47,278 nt of DNA, taken from Nitratiruptor sp. Its GTDB lineage: Bacteria; Campylobacterota; Campylobacteria; Campylobacterales; Nitratiruptoraceae. The stretch spans positions 1-47,278 of the forward strand of contig WGBC01000098.1 of the NCBI GenBank assembly GCA_015494535.1, given 5' to 3'. Below the pieces are notes generated by a model, which was given only the letters and a program-made list of their open reading frames with translations, did no database searches and was not told the DNA's origin. Positions 24,749-34,056 of this stretch are shown one piece after another (the first letter of the stretch is position 1; every line of letters starts with the position of its first letter). The position numbers were made by a program, and so were the translations under genes.

Positions 24749-25865
24749 TTCTCTCTATAGCCACACTCGCTCCCATGCCAACTCTCAGATCTGGCGTTGG
24801 ATTGTCAATGGAAATGCGCACGATGAAGCGTTGATCAAGCTTGGTAAACTCTCCACTTGCTATGTCTCTTGGCACAAGGCTAAAAGTAGCAGCACTTGCT
24901 GGTAAAATTTTTCTCACTTCTCCTGTATACTCTCTATCCTTAAAAGCATCTATTGTGATTTTGACGCTGTTGCCAACCTCTACGCCCTTTAATTTTCTCT
25001 CACTCAAGAGCACCTCAATATGCAAATCTTTAGGATTTACTAGAGCATAGATTGGCGCTCCTTTGTCCACCACGCGATAGCGATTGACAAATCTTTTAGC
25101 CACCACTCCATCAAAAGGCGCTTTGAGATAGCTATAGGCAATTTTATTCTCTATCTCTTGCAAGGACTTTTGCAAAGCCTGTTTCTCTTGCTGCATAGAG
25201 GCAATCATTTTTGCAAGCAGTTTTACCTCATTTTTGCTATTTTCCAAAAGCCTCTCTTGCACCGCTACATCATCTAGATCTTTTTGTAGGATCTGTAGCT
25301 GCGTCTCTTTGGCGGCAATGCTATTTTGCAAAGTGGCAAGTTTGGTTGAGGCAAGTTCAAATTTCTCTTTTTGGATAAGATTCTTTCTATAAAGATTTTG
25401 CAGCCTCTTTAGATCTCTTCTTTGCTGCAAAGCTTGCACCCTCATAGCTTCTATTTCATAATTTGCAGCTTTTATAGCTAAATGGAGCTTCTCTTTTTTA
25501 ATAGCAATCTCATTCTTTTTTAAAGCAATATCTTTTGCTATTTTTTGGCTCTTAATCTGCTGCGCTTGGATCTTTCTATCCAGAGCCTCTATTTGGTGAG
25601 ACACTTTCTCTTTTGCAACCAGGAAGTCTTTGGTATCGATTTTTGCCAAAAGCTCGCCAACCTTGACGCTATCACCCTCCAGCTTAGTAAGCTCATCAAT
25701 CTTCCCGCTTACCTTAAAACTCAGCCACACCAACGAATCGGTGCGCACGAAAGCCGCATCGCTCACCGCATTATGGGTGCGATACATCACATAATCAAAT
25801 CCCAAAAAGGCAAAAACGAGTATTAGCAGTATCAAAAGGATCTTGGCGATAGACTTCATTATCAC
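24741..25865 (-). CDS. HlyD/EmrA-like membrane-fusion protein
   Basis: N-terminal TM, coiled coil, YLKAPFDGVVAKRFVNRYRVVDKGAPIYALV lipoyl/barrel motif; ends ERRH-TAG inside the right heptad array. Confidence 0.92.
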   Translation of the reverse strand: MIMKSIAKILLILLILVFAFLGFDYVMYRTHNAVSDAAFVRTDSLVWLSFKVSGKIDELTKLEGDSVKVGELLAKIDTKDFLVAKEKVSHQIEALDRKIQAQQIKSQKIAKDIALKKNEIAIKKEKLHLAIKAANYEIEAMRVQALQQRRDLKRLQNLYRKNLIQKEKFELASTKLATLQNSIAAKETQLQILQKDLDDVAVQERLLENSKNEVKLLAKMIASMQQEKQALQKSLQEIENKIAYSYLKAPFDGVVAKRFVNRYRVVDKGAPIYALVNPKDLHIEVLLSERKLKGVEVGNSVKITIDAFKDREYTGEVRKILPASAATFSLVPRDIASGEFTKLDQRFIVRISIDNPTPDLRVGMGASVAIERRH

Positions 25866-25871
25866 TCCTTT

Positions 25872-25888
25872 AGTGAATTATATTCACT
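25872..25888. promoter_or_regulatory. Candidate TetR operator upstream of the EmrA-like gene
   Basis: AGTGAAT-TAT-ATTCACT perfect 7-bp arms, 7 nt upstream of the start codon region at 25865. Confidence 0.55.
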
Positions 25889-25944
25889 TTTTTATTAACT
25901 AATTCTTATTTAAGCAACAAGCTTTTATAATTGAGCGAAAGAGA

Positions 25945-26012
25945 GTGAAAAAATTATGAAATTTTGCTCAAACAATTTGCACCTTGTTTGAGTGAAATTT
26001 ATAATTTTTCAC
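25945..26012. repeat. 68-bp imperfect inverted repeat upstream of the tetR-like gene
   Basis: Left GTGAAAAAATTATGAAATTTTGCTCAAACAA; reverse complement of right GTGAAAAATTATAAATTTCACTCAAACAA; 8-nt centre; inner 9 bp perfect (CTCAAACAA/TTGTTTGAG). Confidence 0.8.
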
Positions 26013-26038
26013 AATTAACCAGTCACAAAAGGCGCAAG

Positions 26039-26623
26039 ATGGACATCAAAGCACAAGTCAAAGCCTTTAAACAGGAACTCATCATCAAAAAAGCAGGAGA
26101 GCTCTTTGCCAAAGAGGGTTTTAGCGCAGTCAAAATGGCAGATATTGCAAAAGCTTGCAAAGTGGCGGTAGGGACAATCTATAAACTCTTTGCATCAAAA
26201 GAGGATCTCTTCTTTGCCTATGTGCAGTATGAGATAGATAGATTTTATAATCAGCTTTTGCAAGATTATACAACCTGCAGTGATCCGAAAAAGCGCCTTG
26301 CAATCTTTGTAGATCGCATGATAGAGGCGTTTCTTGACAAAAAGAAAGTGCTAACAGACACGATCGCTGGCGATCCGCTATTTTTTGCCAAACTCAACCT
26401 CACCCACCAAAATCCAGCCCAAAAGATTTACAATCTTTTAGAAAAAGAGTTTGCAAAGCTACCACTAAAAATAGACAATCCACAAAAAGCGGCCATACTC
26501 TTTAAATCCTTCGTCTATGGCTATATCGAATATTGGCTTCTTTTCAATGAAGATATACAACACACTTCCCACGAAGCACTAAATATCTTCTTCTGCGGGA
26601 TTATAAAGGATAAAACATGCTAA
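26039..26623 (+). CDS. TetR/AcrR-family transcriptional regulator
   Basis: Start set at MDIKAQ; HTH AGELFAKEGFSAVKMADIAKACKVAVGTIYKLFASKEDLF. Confidence 0.92.
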   Translation: MDIKAQVKAFKQELIIKKAGELFAKEGFSAVKMADIAKACKVAVGTIYKLFASKEDLFFAYVQYEIDRFYNQLLQDYTTCSDPKKRLAIFVDRMIEAFLDKKKVLTDTIAGDPLFFAKLNLTHQNPAQKIYNLLEKEFAKLPLKIDNPQKAAILFKSFVYGYIEYWLLFNEDIQHTSHEALNIFFCGIIKDKTC

Positions 26624-27768
26624 AAAAATATTTAAGCGCTATCTTACTGCTTGCTCTCATAGCAACGGGAGCACTGCTTATTTATATAAAAACGCATCCA
26701 AAACAACTTCCCTCCAACCTCATTGCAGGGGTTGGCACCGTTTTGGGCGATGAGATAAACCTCAATACCAAATATCCCGGGCGCGTAGAAGAGGTATACG
26801 TAGAAGAGTCTCAGCCCATACATAAAAATGAACTTCTTGCCAAACTCTCCTCAAAAGAGCTGCAGGCAAAACTGCAAAGCATCCAGCAATCAATCTTAGC
26901 TAAGCAAAAAGAGATAGAGGCTAAAAAGGTAGAGTTAAGTATTGCAAAAGCGAGCTTGCCCCAAAACGTGCAAAAAGCCCTAGCGCAAGTTTCAGCCAAA
27001 GAGGCAGCCATCAAAGAGCTTGATGAAAAGATCCAAACCTTGCAAAAAGTGATCAATCAAGACAGAAAAGATTTTAAGCGCATCAAAAACCTCGTAGCAA
27101 AAAAACTTCTTCCCCATCATGAGTTAGAAAAAATTCAACTGCGCCTCAACGACGATAGTAACAACTTGCAAGCACTCTTTGCAAAAAAAAGAGCAATACT
27201 AGCCTCTTTGACAGCAGCCAAAAGCACCCTCACCCAAGCCAAAATATCGCTTAAAAATATCGAAGCTCTCCAACTTGGCATAGAAGCGTTGCAAAAGACT
27301 CTTTTAGCACTCAAAGCCCAGAAACAAGAGGTAGTAGCAATGATAGATGATATGCAGCTTCGATCCCCAATAGATGGATATGTCACACAAAAAATAGCCC
27401 TCAAAGGCGAAGTGATAGGAGCCGGTATGAGCGTGCTGCGCCTGCTTGATCCCCATACTCTCTACTTACAAATTTTTTTAGACACTCTGCACAATGCCAA
27501 AGTAAAAGTAGGAGACAAAGCAGTCATTTTCCTAGATGGCATGCCAAATCATCCAATAGCCGCAAAAGTGGTGCGCATCGCCAAAAAGGCCGAATTTACG
27601 CCAAAAGAGGTGGCTGTCAGGAGCGACAGGATCCAAAAGGTTTATGCTGTTCGCATCAAACCCCTCAAAGTGGAACCTACATTAAAACTTGGTATTCCGG
27701 CAATCGGCGTCATTAGCACAAATGGCCAAGGACTGCCAAAAAGCTTGAAAGAGTTGCCTAAGCTATGA
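26617..27768 (+). CDS. HlyD-family membrane-fusion protein (YbhG-like)
   Basis: TM anchor, LNTKYPGRVEEVYVEESQPIHKNELLAKL, long coiled coil, LRSPIDGYVTQKIALKGEVI. Confidence 0.92.
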   Translation: MLKKYLSAILLLALIATGALLIYIKTHPKQLPSNLIAGVGTVLGDEINLNTKYPGRVEEVYVEESQPIHKNELLAKLSSKELQAKLQSIQQSILAKQKEIEAKKVELSIAKASLPQNVQKALAQVSAKEAAIKELDEKIQTLQKVINQDRKDFKRIKNLVAKKLLPHHELEKIQLRLNDDSNNLQALFAKKRAILASLTAAKSTLTQAKISLKNIEALQLGIEALQKTLLALKAQKQEVVAMIDDMQLRSPIDGYVTQKIALKGEVIGAGMSVLRLLDPHTLYLQIFLDTLHNAKVKVGDKAVIFLDGMPNHPIAAKVVRIAKKAEFTPKEVAVRSDRIQKVYAVRIKPLKVEPTLKLGIPAIGVISTNGQGLPKSLKELPKL

Positions 27769-28913
27769 ACAAAAATATCATCTATTTGGGGTTTGTCAGC
27801 TTCTTTACAGATTTTGCTTCAGCGATGATCAACCCGATCCTGCCTATTTTTGTGGTCTTTTATCTGCATGAGAGCATGGATAAGCTTGGCATCATCGTAG
27901 CGATTGCCACATTTGTAAGCTATATGCTTAGGCTGGTAAGTGGCTTTATAAGCGATCGCTTTGGTATAGTCAAGCCTCTGGTAGTAGCTGGCTACACGCT
28001 CTCAGCCATTGCAAAGCCTCTCTTTGCATTGACTCATAGCTATAAAAGCGTAGCGGCGCTAAGAGCCATTGAGAGGCTAGGCAAAGCGATTCGATCAGCC
28101 CCAAAGGATGCGATGCTTGCGCACTTTGGTACAAAAAAAAGAATGGGTAGAGCTTTTGGGCTGCATAAAAGCCTCGATATTGCAGGCGAATTCAGTGGCA
28201 CTTTGGCTCTTTTTTTGCTGCTATTTTTCATAGGCCAAAGCGAAGATACTATTAGGTCCATCTTCCTAGCTACCGCCATTCCTTCCATTTTAGGCTTAGT
28301 AATTCTCATTCTTTTGGTACAAGACATTAAACATCCTCCAAAAGCAAATCCCCTCACTTTGCAGCACGCTGATTGGCACATTATTAAAGAACTTCTTTTT
28401 TATTTTCTCTTTTTGCTCTTTTTCTTTAGTGAAGCCTTCTTTAGCATCCAAGCCAAAAAAGTTGGCATTGATATAGCCTTTATTCCCCTACTTTTCTTGC
28501 TATCAAGCTTCACCCAAACCCTTACAAGCTACCTCTCAGGTGTTGCCATCGATAGATTCTCGCCAAAAGCAATTCTATCGCTCTCTTACCTCTTTGGCGT
28601 TGTGGCACAGCTACTTTTGTGGCTGCAAAAGCCGCTTTTTACCTGGCTATCATTCATTTTCCTGGGACTCTTTAGCCTCTTTTCACTCAACGCTAACCGC
28701 ACCCTAATCGCACAAAAAGCCAGCAGCAAAGCTACCATGTATGGATTTTACTACGCTGGTGTTGCCATCTTTTCCGCTATTGGCGCTTATGCAGTAGGTA
28801 TTATTTGGCATACATTTGGTATGCAAACGGCTCTTTTGTATGGGCTTTTTGGTTCATTTAGCATTGCAGTACTCTTTTGGTTAAAGGCACTTTATGGCAC
28901 TTTTGCACGTTAG
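27765..28913 (+). CDS. 12-TM MFS transporter
   Basis: YLGFVSFFTDFASAMINPILPIFV...GFISDRFGIVKPLVVAGYTLSA...ERLGKAIRSAPKDAMLA. Confidence 0.9.
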   Translation: MNKNIIYLGFVSFFTDFASAMINPILPIFVVFYLHESMDKLGIIVAIATFVSYMLRLVSGFISDRFGIVKPLVVAGYTLSAIAKPLFALTHSYKSVAALRAIERLGKAIRSAPKDAMLAHFGTKKRMGRAFGLHKSLDIAGEFSGTLALFLLLFFIGQSEDTIRSIFLATAIPSILGLVILILLVQDIKHPPKANPLTLQHADWHIIKELLFYFLFLLFFFSEAFFSIQAKKVGIDIAFIPLLFLLSSFTQTLTSYLSGVAIDRFSPKAILSLSYLFGVVAQLLLWLQKPLFTWLSFIFLGLFSLFSLNANRTLIAQKASSKATMYGFYYAGVAIFSAIGAYAVGIIWHTFGMQTALLYGLFGSFSIAVLFWLKALYGTFAR

Positions 28914-30513
28914 CAATCTTCATGTCCAATATAAAGAGACTATAGCGGTAGACAATATCAGCTTTAGCGCCGATCAAGGCGAAATTGTTGGTTTTATCGG
29001 TGCAGATGGAGCGGGCAAGAGTTCTCTTTTTCACGCAATTGCTGGCGTCGTACCGTTTAGCGGAGAGATTTCCTACCATAATTACACTTACCATTCTCCC
29101 AAAGAGGCTGAAAAGATCAAGCCCTACCTTGGACTTATGCCCCAAGGCTTAGGGCTTGTGCTCTATCCAGAGTTAAGCGTCAAAGAGCATCTAGAGTTTT
29201 TCATTGATATTCGCAATCTCAAAAAAGATAAAGCCCTGCAGCAATACACTGAAGAACTCCTACATATGGCAGGGCTCGCCAAGTTTACCGACCGGCTTGC
29301 CAAGCATCTGAGCGGAGGCATGAAGCAGAAGCTCTCCCTCATCTGCACCCTCGTGCATCGCCCACAACTTCTTATCCTTGATGAGCCAACCACAGGCGTA
29401 GATCCTGTAAGCAGAAGAGAGCTTTGGGAGATTTTGCAGCACCAAAAAGAGCACTCCCTCACGCTCTTTAGCACCGCTTATATGGATGAGGCACAAAGAA
29501 TGGATCGCGTCCATCTCATGCATGAAGCCAAAGTGATAGCCCAAGGCACTCCTGATAGCCTCATCCAAAGTGCAAAGCCTTACACCTATGAGGGAGTATA
29601 TGAGTGCGATACATGCATTAGCTTTCAAAACCGCACCTATGCACTCTCCACACTCCCCATGCCACATGCCAAGCCTACACTTGAGAGCCTTTTTTTTATA
29701 AACGCCTTGCAGCATAACGCGATACCTCCAAAGATCTCTATCGCACCACGCTCTAAACCTTTAGATATTCCGCCAATCGTCATGGAGGCAAAAGGGTTGA
29801 CAAAGCGCTTTGGAGATTTCGTGGCTGACGATCATATCGATATGCAGCTACAAAGAGGAGAGATCTTGGGGCTACTTGGAGCCAATGGAGCTGGCAAAAC
29901 CACATTTATCAAGATGCTTTTAGGTCTTTACCCAATAGATGAGGGAGATCTCTATCTGCTTGGTAAAAAAATCTCAAGCGCCAAAGACAGAGAAGATCTC
30001 AAAAGCAAAATCGGCTATATGAGCCAAAACTTTGCGCTCTATAAAGATATGAGCATCAAGGAAAATCTGCTTTACTTTGCAAACTTGCATCACATTCCTC
30101 TCTCAATAGCTTTAACAAAGATAGATGAGCTTGCCTCCTCTTTGGGTTTTGCCAAATACCTGCACAGCCTTCCAAAGGACCTGCCTCTTGGCATCAACCA
30201 GCGCTTTAGCCTAGCGGCCGCAATCTTGCATGAGCCGGTAGTGCTCTTTTTGGATGAACCAACAAGCGGGGTGGATACAATTGCAAGAGCACAGTTTTGG
30301 GATCTTTTACACCAGCTCAAAAACAGATGGCAAATATCCATTCTCATCACCACCCACTATATGAGTGAGGCCAACTTTTGCGATCGGGTGGTGGTGCTCA
30401 AAAGCGGCAAAAAGATTGTGGATGAGAGGGTGGATAAGCTTTTTGAACAATACCCTTGGGCAAAAAGCTTTGAAGATATTTTCTTCTATCTCTACCAAAA
30501 GGAAAAAACATGA
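28894..30513 (+). CDS. ABC transporter ATP-binding protein with two fused nucleotide-binding domains (YbhF-like)
   Basis: Walker A GADGAGKSS and GANGAGKTT; signature HLSGGMKQKL; Walker B LLILDEPTTGVDP and VLFLDEPTSGVDT. Confidence 0.94.
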   Translation: MALLHVSNLHVQYKETIAVDNISFSADQGEIVGFIGADGAGKSSLFHAIAGVVPFSGEISYHNYTYHSPKEAEKIKPYLGLMPQGLGLVLYPELSVKEHLEFFIDIRNLKKDKALQQYTEELLHMAGLAKFTDRLAKHLSGGMKQKLSLICTLVHRPQLLILDEPTTGVDPVSRRELWEILQHQKEHSLTLFSTAYMDEAQRMDRVHLMHEAKVIAQGTPDSLIQSAKPYTYEGVYECDTCISFQNRTYALSTLPMPHAKPTLESLFFINALQHNAIPPKISIAPRSKPLDIPPIVMEAKGLTKRFGDFVADDHIDMQLQRGEILGLLGANGAGKTTFIKMLLGLYPIDEGDLYLLGKKISSAKDREDLKSKIGYMSQNFALYKDMSIKENLLYFANLHHIPLSIALTKIDELASSLGFAKYLHSLPKDLPLGINQRFSLAAAILHEPVVLFLDEPTSGVDTIARAQFWDLLHQLKNRWQISILITTHYMSEANFCDRVVVLKSGKKIVDERVDKLFEQYPWAKSFEDIFFYLYQKEKT

Positions 30514-31628
30514 GGATAGGAGCTATCAAAGCCTACCTTTTAAAAGAGTTCAAAGAGCTTATTCGCAGTCGCCTCATCATTCTTATTTACCTAGTGCCCA
30601 CAATGATACTACTTCTTTTTGGATATGGAATTAGATTAGAAGTCAAACACACCCGTTTGGTGGTAGTAGACGAAGATCGCTCTACCCTCTCTATGAAACT
30701 CCTACAAAACTTTACCCATTCAAAATATTTTCAAATCCTCTACACCACCACCTCCTACCAAGATGCCCTACACAAAATCAAACAGGCAAAGGCAGATGTT
30801 ATTCTCATTATACCAGCCGATTTTGAAAAGAATCTCTTCCATACCCACAAAGCCTCCTTAGCTATCTTTATCGATGGGGCGTTTCCTTTGCGTGCAATGA
30901 CTATGCAAGGGTATGTAGAAGGAGCACTCATCAATGCGATGGAGGATTTTGCGCAAAAATATAACATAGCTATGCATCATATTGCAATAGTGCAAAGAAA
31001 CCTCTTCAATCAAGCAATGAGAGATGAAAACGCCATAGTGCCAGGACTCATTGGCTTGGTGCTGCTGGTAGCTCCAGCGCTGCTGGCAGCTTTGCTTATT
31101 GTCAAAGAGAAAGAGTATGGCACGATTTTCAATTTCTACTCTTCTCCTCTTACAAAAAGTGAATTTCTCATAGCAAAACTTCTGCCGGTATTTTTGCTCC
31201 ACTCACTCAATATCTTTATCCTTTTTCTTTGGAGTACCTACCTCTTTGTAGTCCCCTTTAGAGGAAGCTTTTGGCTCTACTGGCTAAGCTCAGAAATCTA
31301 TATTCTCATTAGCCTCTCTATTGGATTACTAGTCTCCATTATTACAAATAGGCAAATAGTAGCAGTGGTGCTCACTCTCATCATCACTATCATCCCGGGA
31401 TTCCTCTACTCTGGCATCCTTATGCCAATCTCATCTATGCAGGGCGAATCCTATATCGAAGCGCACCTCTTTCCTATAATGTATTACAATCAGATAGCCT
31501 ATGACACCTTTCTCATAGGCCAAGGCTTAGCCTCACAGAAAAATCTCCTCTATCTAGGGATCCTCATACTCTATAGCATCATTCTACTCACACTTGGTTC
31601 TTTGTTAATGAAAAAGGGGATGCGATGA
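30510..31628 (+). CDS. ABC-2 type permease (YbhS/R-like)
   Basis: N-terminal TM, extracytoplasmic domain, C-terminal TM block with ALLIVKEKEYGTIFNFYSSPLTKSEFLIAKLLP. Confidence 0.92.
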   Translation: MRIGAIKAYLLKEFKELIRSRLIILIYLVPTMILLLFGYGIRLEVKHTRLVVVDEDRSTLSMKLLQNFTHSKYFQILYTTTSYQDALHKIKQAKADVILIIPADFEKNLFHTHKASLAIFIDGAFPLRAMTMQGYVEGALINAMEDFAQKYNIAMHHIAIVQRNLFNQAMRDENAIVPGLIGLVLLVAPALLAALLIVKEKEYGTIFNFYSSPLTKSEFLIAKLLPVFLLHSLNIFILFLWSTYLFVVPFRGSFWLYWLSSEIYILISLSIGLLVSIITNRQIVAVVLTLIITIIPGFLYSGILMPISSMQGESYIEAHLFPIMYYNQIAYDTFLIGQGLASQKNLLYLGILILYSIILLTLGSLLMKKGMR

Positions 31629-32704
31629 GAGTCTTTTATTCTGTGTTTATGAAAGAGATTATCACATTTTTACGCTCATGGGGGCTAGTGGCTGTCGTAT
31701 TATACTCTTTTACGCTTGATGTCTATATCGCTGGCTCTGGCCTGGTTATCACTCCGCGCAATGTAACTGTCGGCTATGTGGATGAGGGAAACAGTATTAC
31801 GGCACAAAAGATCCTTGCCAAACTCCATCCTCCAGAGTTCCAAAAACCAAAGCGTTTTCTTTCACAAAAGGCGCTTTTAGATGCAATTTTTGACAAAAAA
31901 ATAATGGTTGGCATCATCTTTCCCAAAGATTTTGAAAAAAAATTGGCCAATCACGATCATCCTCAAATCCCGATATATCTTGACAGCACCGCCGCTTCAC
32001 AAGCCTACATTACACTCGTCTACTTGCAAAATATTCTCCTAGATTTCAGTATGTCCCAAAAGCTTTTTGATCTAAAAATCCATAAGCTCTTCAACCAAAA
32101 TAGCGACTCTAAAATGTTTATCTCTTTTGTGGAGATGCTCTCTGTCATTACAATGCTTGGCATTATTCTTACAGCCATTGTCTTTGTAAAAGAAAAAGAG
32201 GATGGCACCTGGGATATCTTGCTGCTCACCCCTGCCAAAAGCTCTCACATCATCTTTGCCAAAGCCTTTAGCCAAGTTACCATTATGTTAGGAGGCATTA
32301 TCATTGCCCTTGGCTTTGTAGTGCTGGAAGTTTTTCAAGCTCCTTTGAATGGATCCTTTTGGGCATTTATGCTTTTAAGCATACTCTATCTTCTAACTCT
32401 TGCTGGTATCGGTCTTTTTATCGCAGCAGCCTCACAAACAATTATGCAAGTAGCTCAGCTCTCTATGCTCATTGCCATGCCTTTAATATTCTTAAGCGGG
32501 GCATGGACGCCGATTTACTCTATGCCAACCTTTTTACAAAAGCTCTCTTTAATTTCACCTCTTCGCTACTACATAGAGGGAAGTGAGAGTATATTTTTTA
32601 GAGGAACGGGCTGGGAGGATCTTTGGGGCTATTTTGTTGGTGTAACGATTTTGGGTATTATCACTTTTTGGTATGGATATAAAAAAATAGGAAAACTCTT
32701 TTAG
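31625..32704 (+). CDS. ABC-2 type permease, second subunit
   Basis: Same architecture; VFVKEKEDGTWDILLLTPAKSSHIIFAKAF. Confidence 0.92.
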   Translation: MRVFYSVFMKEIITFLRSWGLVAVVLYSFTLDVYIAGSGLVITPRNVTVGYVDEGNSITAQKILAKLHPPEFQKPKRFLSQKALLDAIFDKKIMVGIIFPKDFEKKLANHDHPQIPIYLDSTAASQAYITLVYLQNILLDFSMSQKLFDLKIHKLFNQNSDSKMFISFVEMLSVITMLGIILTAIVFVKEKEDGTWDILLLTPAKSSHIIFAKAFSQVTIMLGGIIIALGFVVLEVFQAPLNGSFWAFMLLSILYLLTLAGIGLFIAAASQTIMQVAQLSMLIAMPLIFLSGAWTPIYSMPTFLQKLSLISPLRYYIEGSESIFFRGTGWEDLWGYFVGVTILGIITFWYGYKKIGKLF

Positions 32705-32712
32705 GAGAGAAG

Positions 32713-34056
32713 ATGCAAAAGAAAGCTTTTGGACTTTGGAGCGCAGTCTTTTTGGGCGTTGGCTCTATGGTGGGGATTGGGATATTTATCGTTATTGGAG
32801 AGGCTGGAGCGATTGCTGGCAACTTGGTAATCTATACCTTTGTACTTGGAGGCATTATCGCTCTGCTTGCTGGCTACTCTTTGGCTAAACTAGCTCTTCG
32901 CTACCCAAGCAGAGGGGGAGTGATAGAGTATTTGGTGCAAGAGTATGGAGAAGGATTTTTTAGCGGAAGTGCAGGAGTGCTCTTTTATCTAGCACAGCTC
33001 ATCGGCCTAGCGGCCGTATGCAAATCCTTTGGCACCTACGCAGCTACATACATCCAAGTGACACCCTTTTGGATCAACACTTTTGCTCTGGCAATTTTAG
33101 CGCTTTTCACGCTCATCAATCTCATAGGCGCATACTTTGTTGCCAAAAGCGAAAACCTCATCGTCATAACGAAGCTTAGCGCTCTCATTATCTTTGTGGG
33201 AGCAGCCCTACTCTATATCGATCCTACGCGCTTAAGCGCCAAAGATGCCCCAGCACTCATCAATCTCTTCTATGCATTGGGACTGGTCTTCTTTGCTTAT
33301 CAGGGCTTTAGTGTTATTACCAATACTGTAGAAGACATGCAAAATCCAGCCAAAAATATGCTGCGCGCTATGCTCATAGCAATATCTTTGGTTATGATTC
33401 TCTATGTCTCTACCGCTGTTGCGGTTTTGGGCAATCTAAGCCTCAACGAGGTGATAAAAGCTAAAGATTACGCTCTAGCAGAAGCTGCCAAGCCAATTTT
33501 TGGAGAGCTTGGATTTAAGATAATGGCAGCGGTCGCGCTCATTAGCGCCACGAGCGCAATCAACGCTTCTTTGTACTCGGCTACGCAAATAAGCTACGAT
33601 CTAGCCAAAAAAGGGGAGCTACCAAAATTTTATCAATATAACGTCTTTCACTCAAATGAAGGTCTCATCGTCTCGGCTTTGCTTATTGTGCCAATGATAC
33701 TCTTTGTCAATCTTGATGAGATCGCAACCACTGCATCCATAGTGGTACTTCTTATCCAAGGCTTTGTGCACGCTGGACACTTTCTTAAAATAAAAGAAAC
33801 CCAAGCAAATAGGATATTGGTATTTTTGGCAGCCCTTGGAGCTTTCAGTGCGGCCGGATTTGCAATGGCTTACACCTCTTCTAAGATGCCGTTAGTAAGC
33901 TGGTATGTAGCGGGGGCATTCTTTGGGGCATACTTGCTAGAGATTCTTCTGCGCTTTAGCGGAAAGCGTGGCAATATCAAAAAGCATATTTTATACAATG
34001 ACGACGAGATTAAAAAGAGATTAGAGGCGGTGCTTTATAAAAAAGCTACTTCTTAA
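32713..34056 (+). CDS. APC-family amino acid permease
   Basis: LGVGSMVGIGIFIVIGEAGAIAG; about 12 TM. Confidence 0.9.
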   Translation: MQKKAFGLWSAVFLGVGSMVGIGIFIVIGEAGAIAGNLVIYTFVLGGIIALLAGYSLAKLALRYPSRGGVIEYLVQEYGEGFFSGSAGVLFYLAQLIGLAAVCKSFGTYAATYIQVTPFWINTFALAILALFTLINLIGAYFVAKSENLIVITKLSALIIFVGAALLYIDPTRLSAKDAPALINLFYALGLVFFAYQGFSVITNTVEDMQNPAKNMLRAMLIAISLVMILYVSTAVAVLGNLSLNEVIKAKDYALAEAAKPIFGELGFKIMAAVALISATSAINASLYSATQISYDLAKKGELPKFYQYNVFHSNEGLIVSALLIVPMILFVNLDEIATTASIVVLLIQGFVHAGHFLKIKETQANRILVFLAALGAFSAAGFAMAYTSSKMPLVSWYVAGAFFGAYLLEILLRFSGKRGNIKKHILYNDDEIKKRLEAVLYKKATS

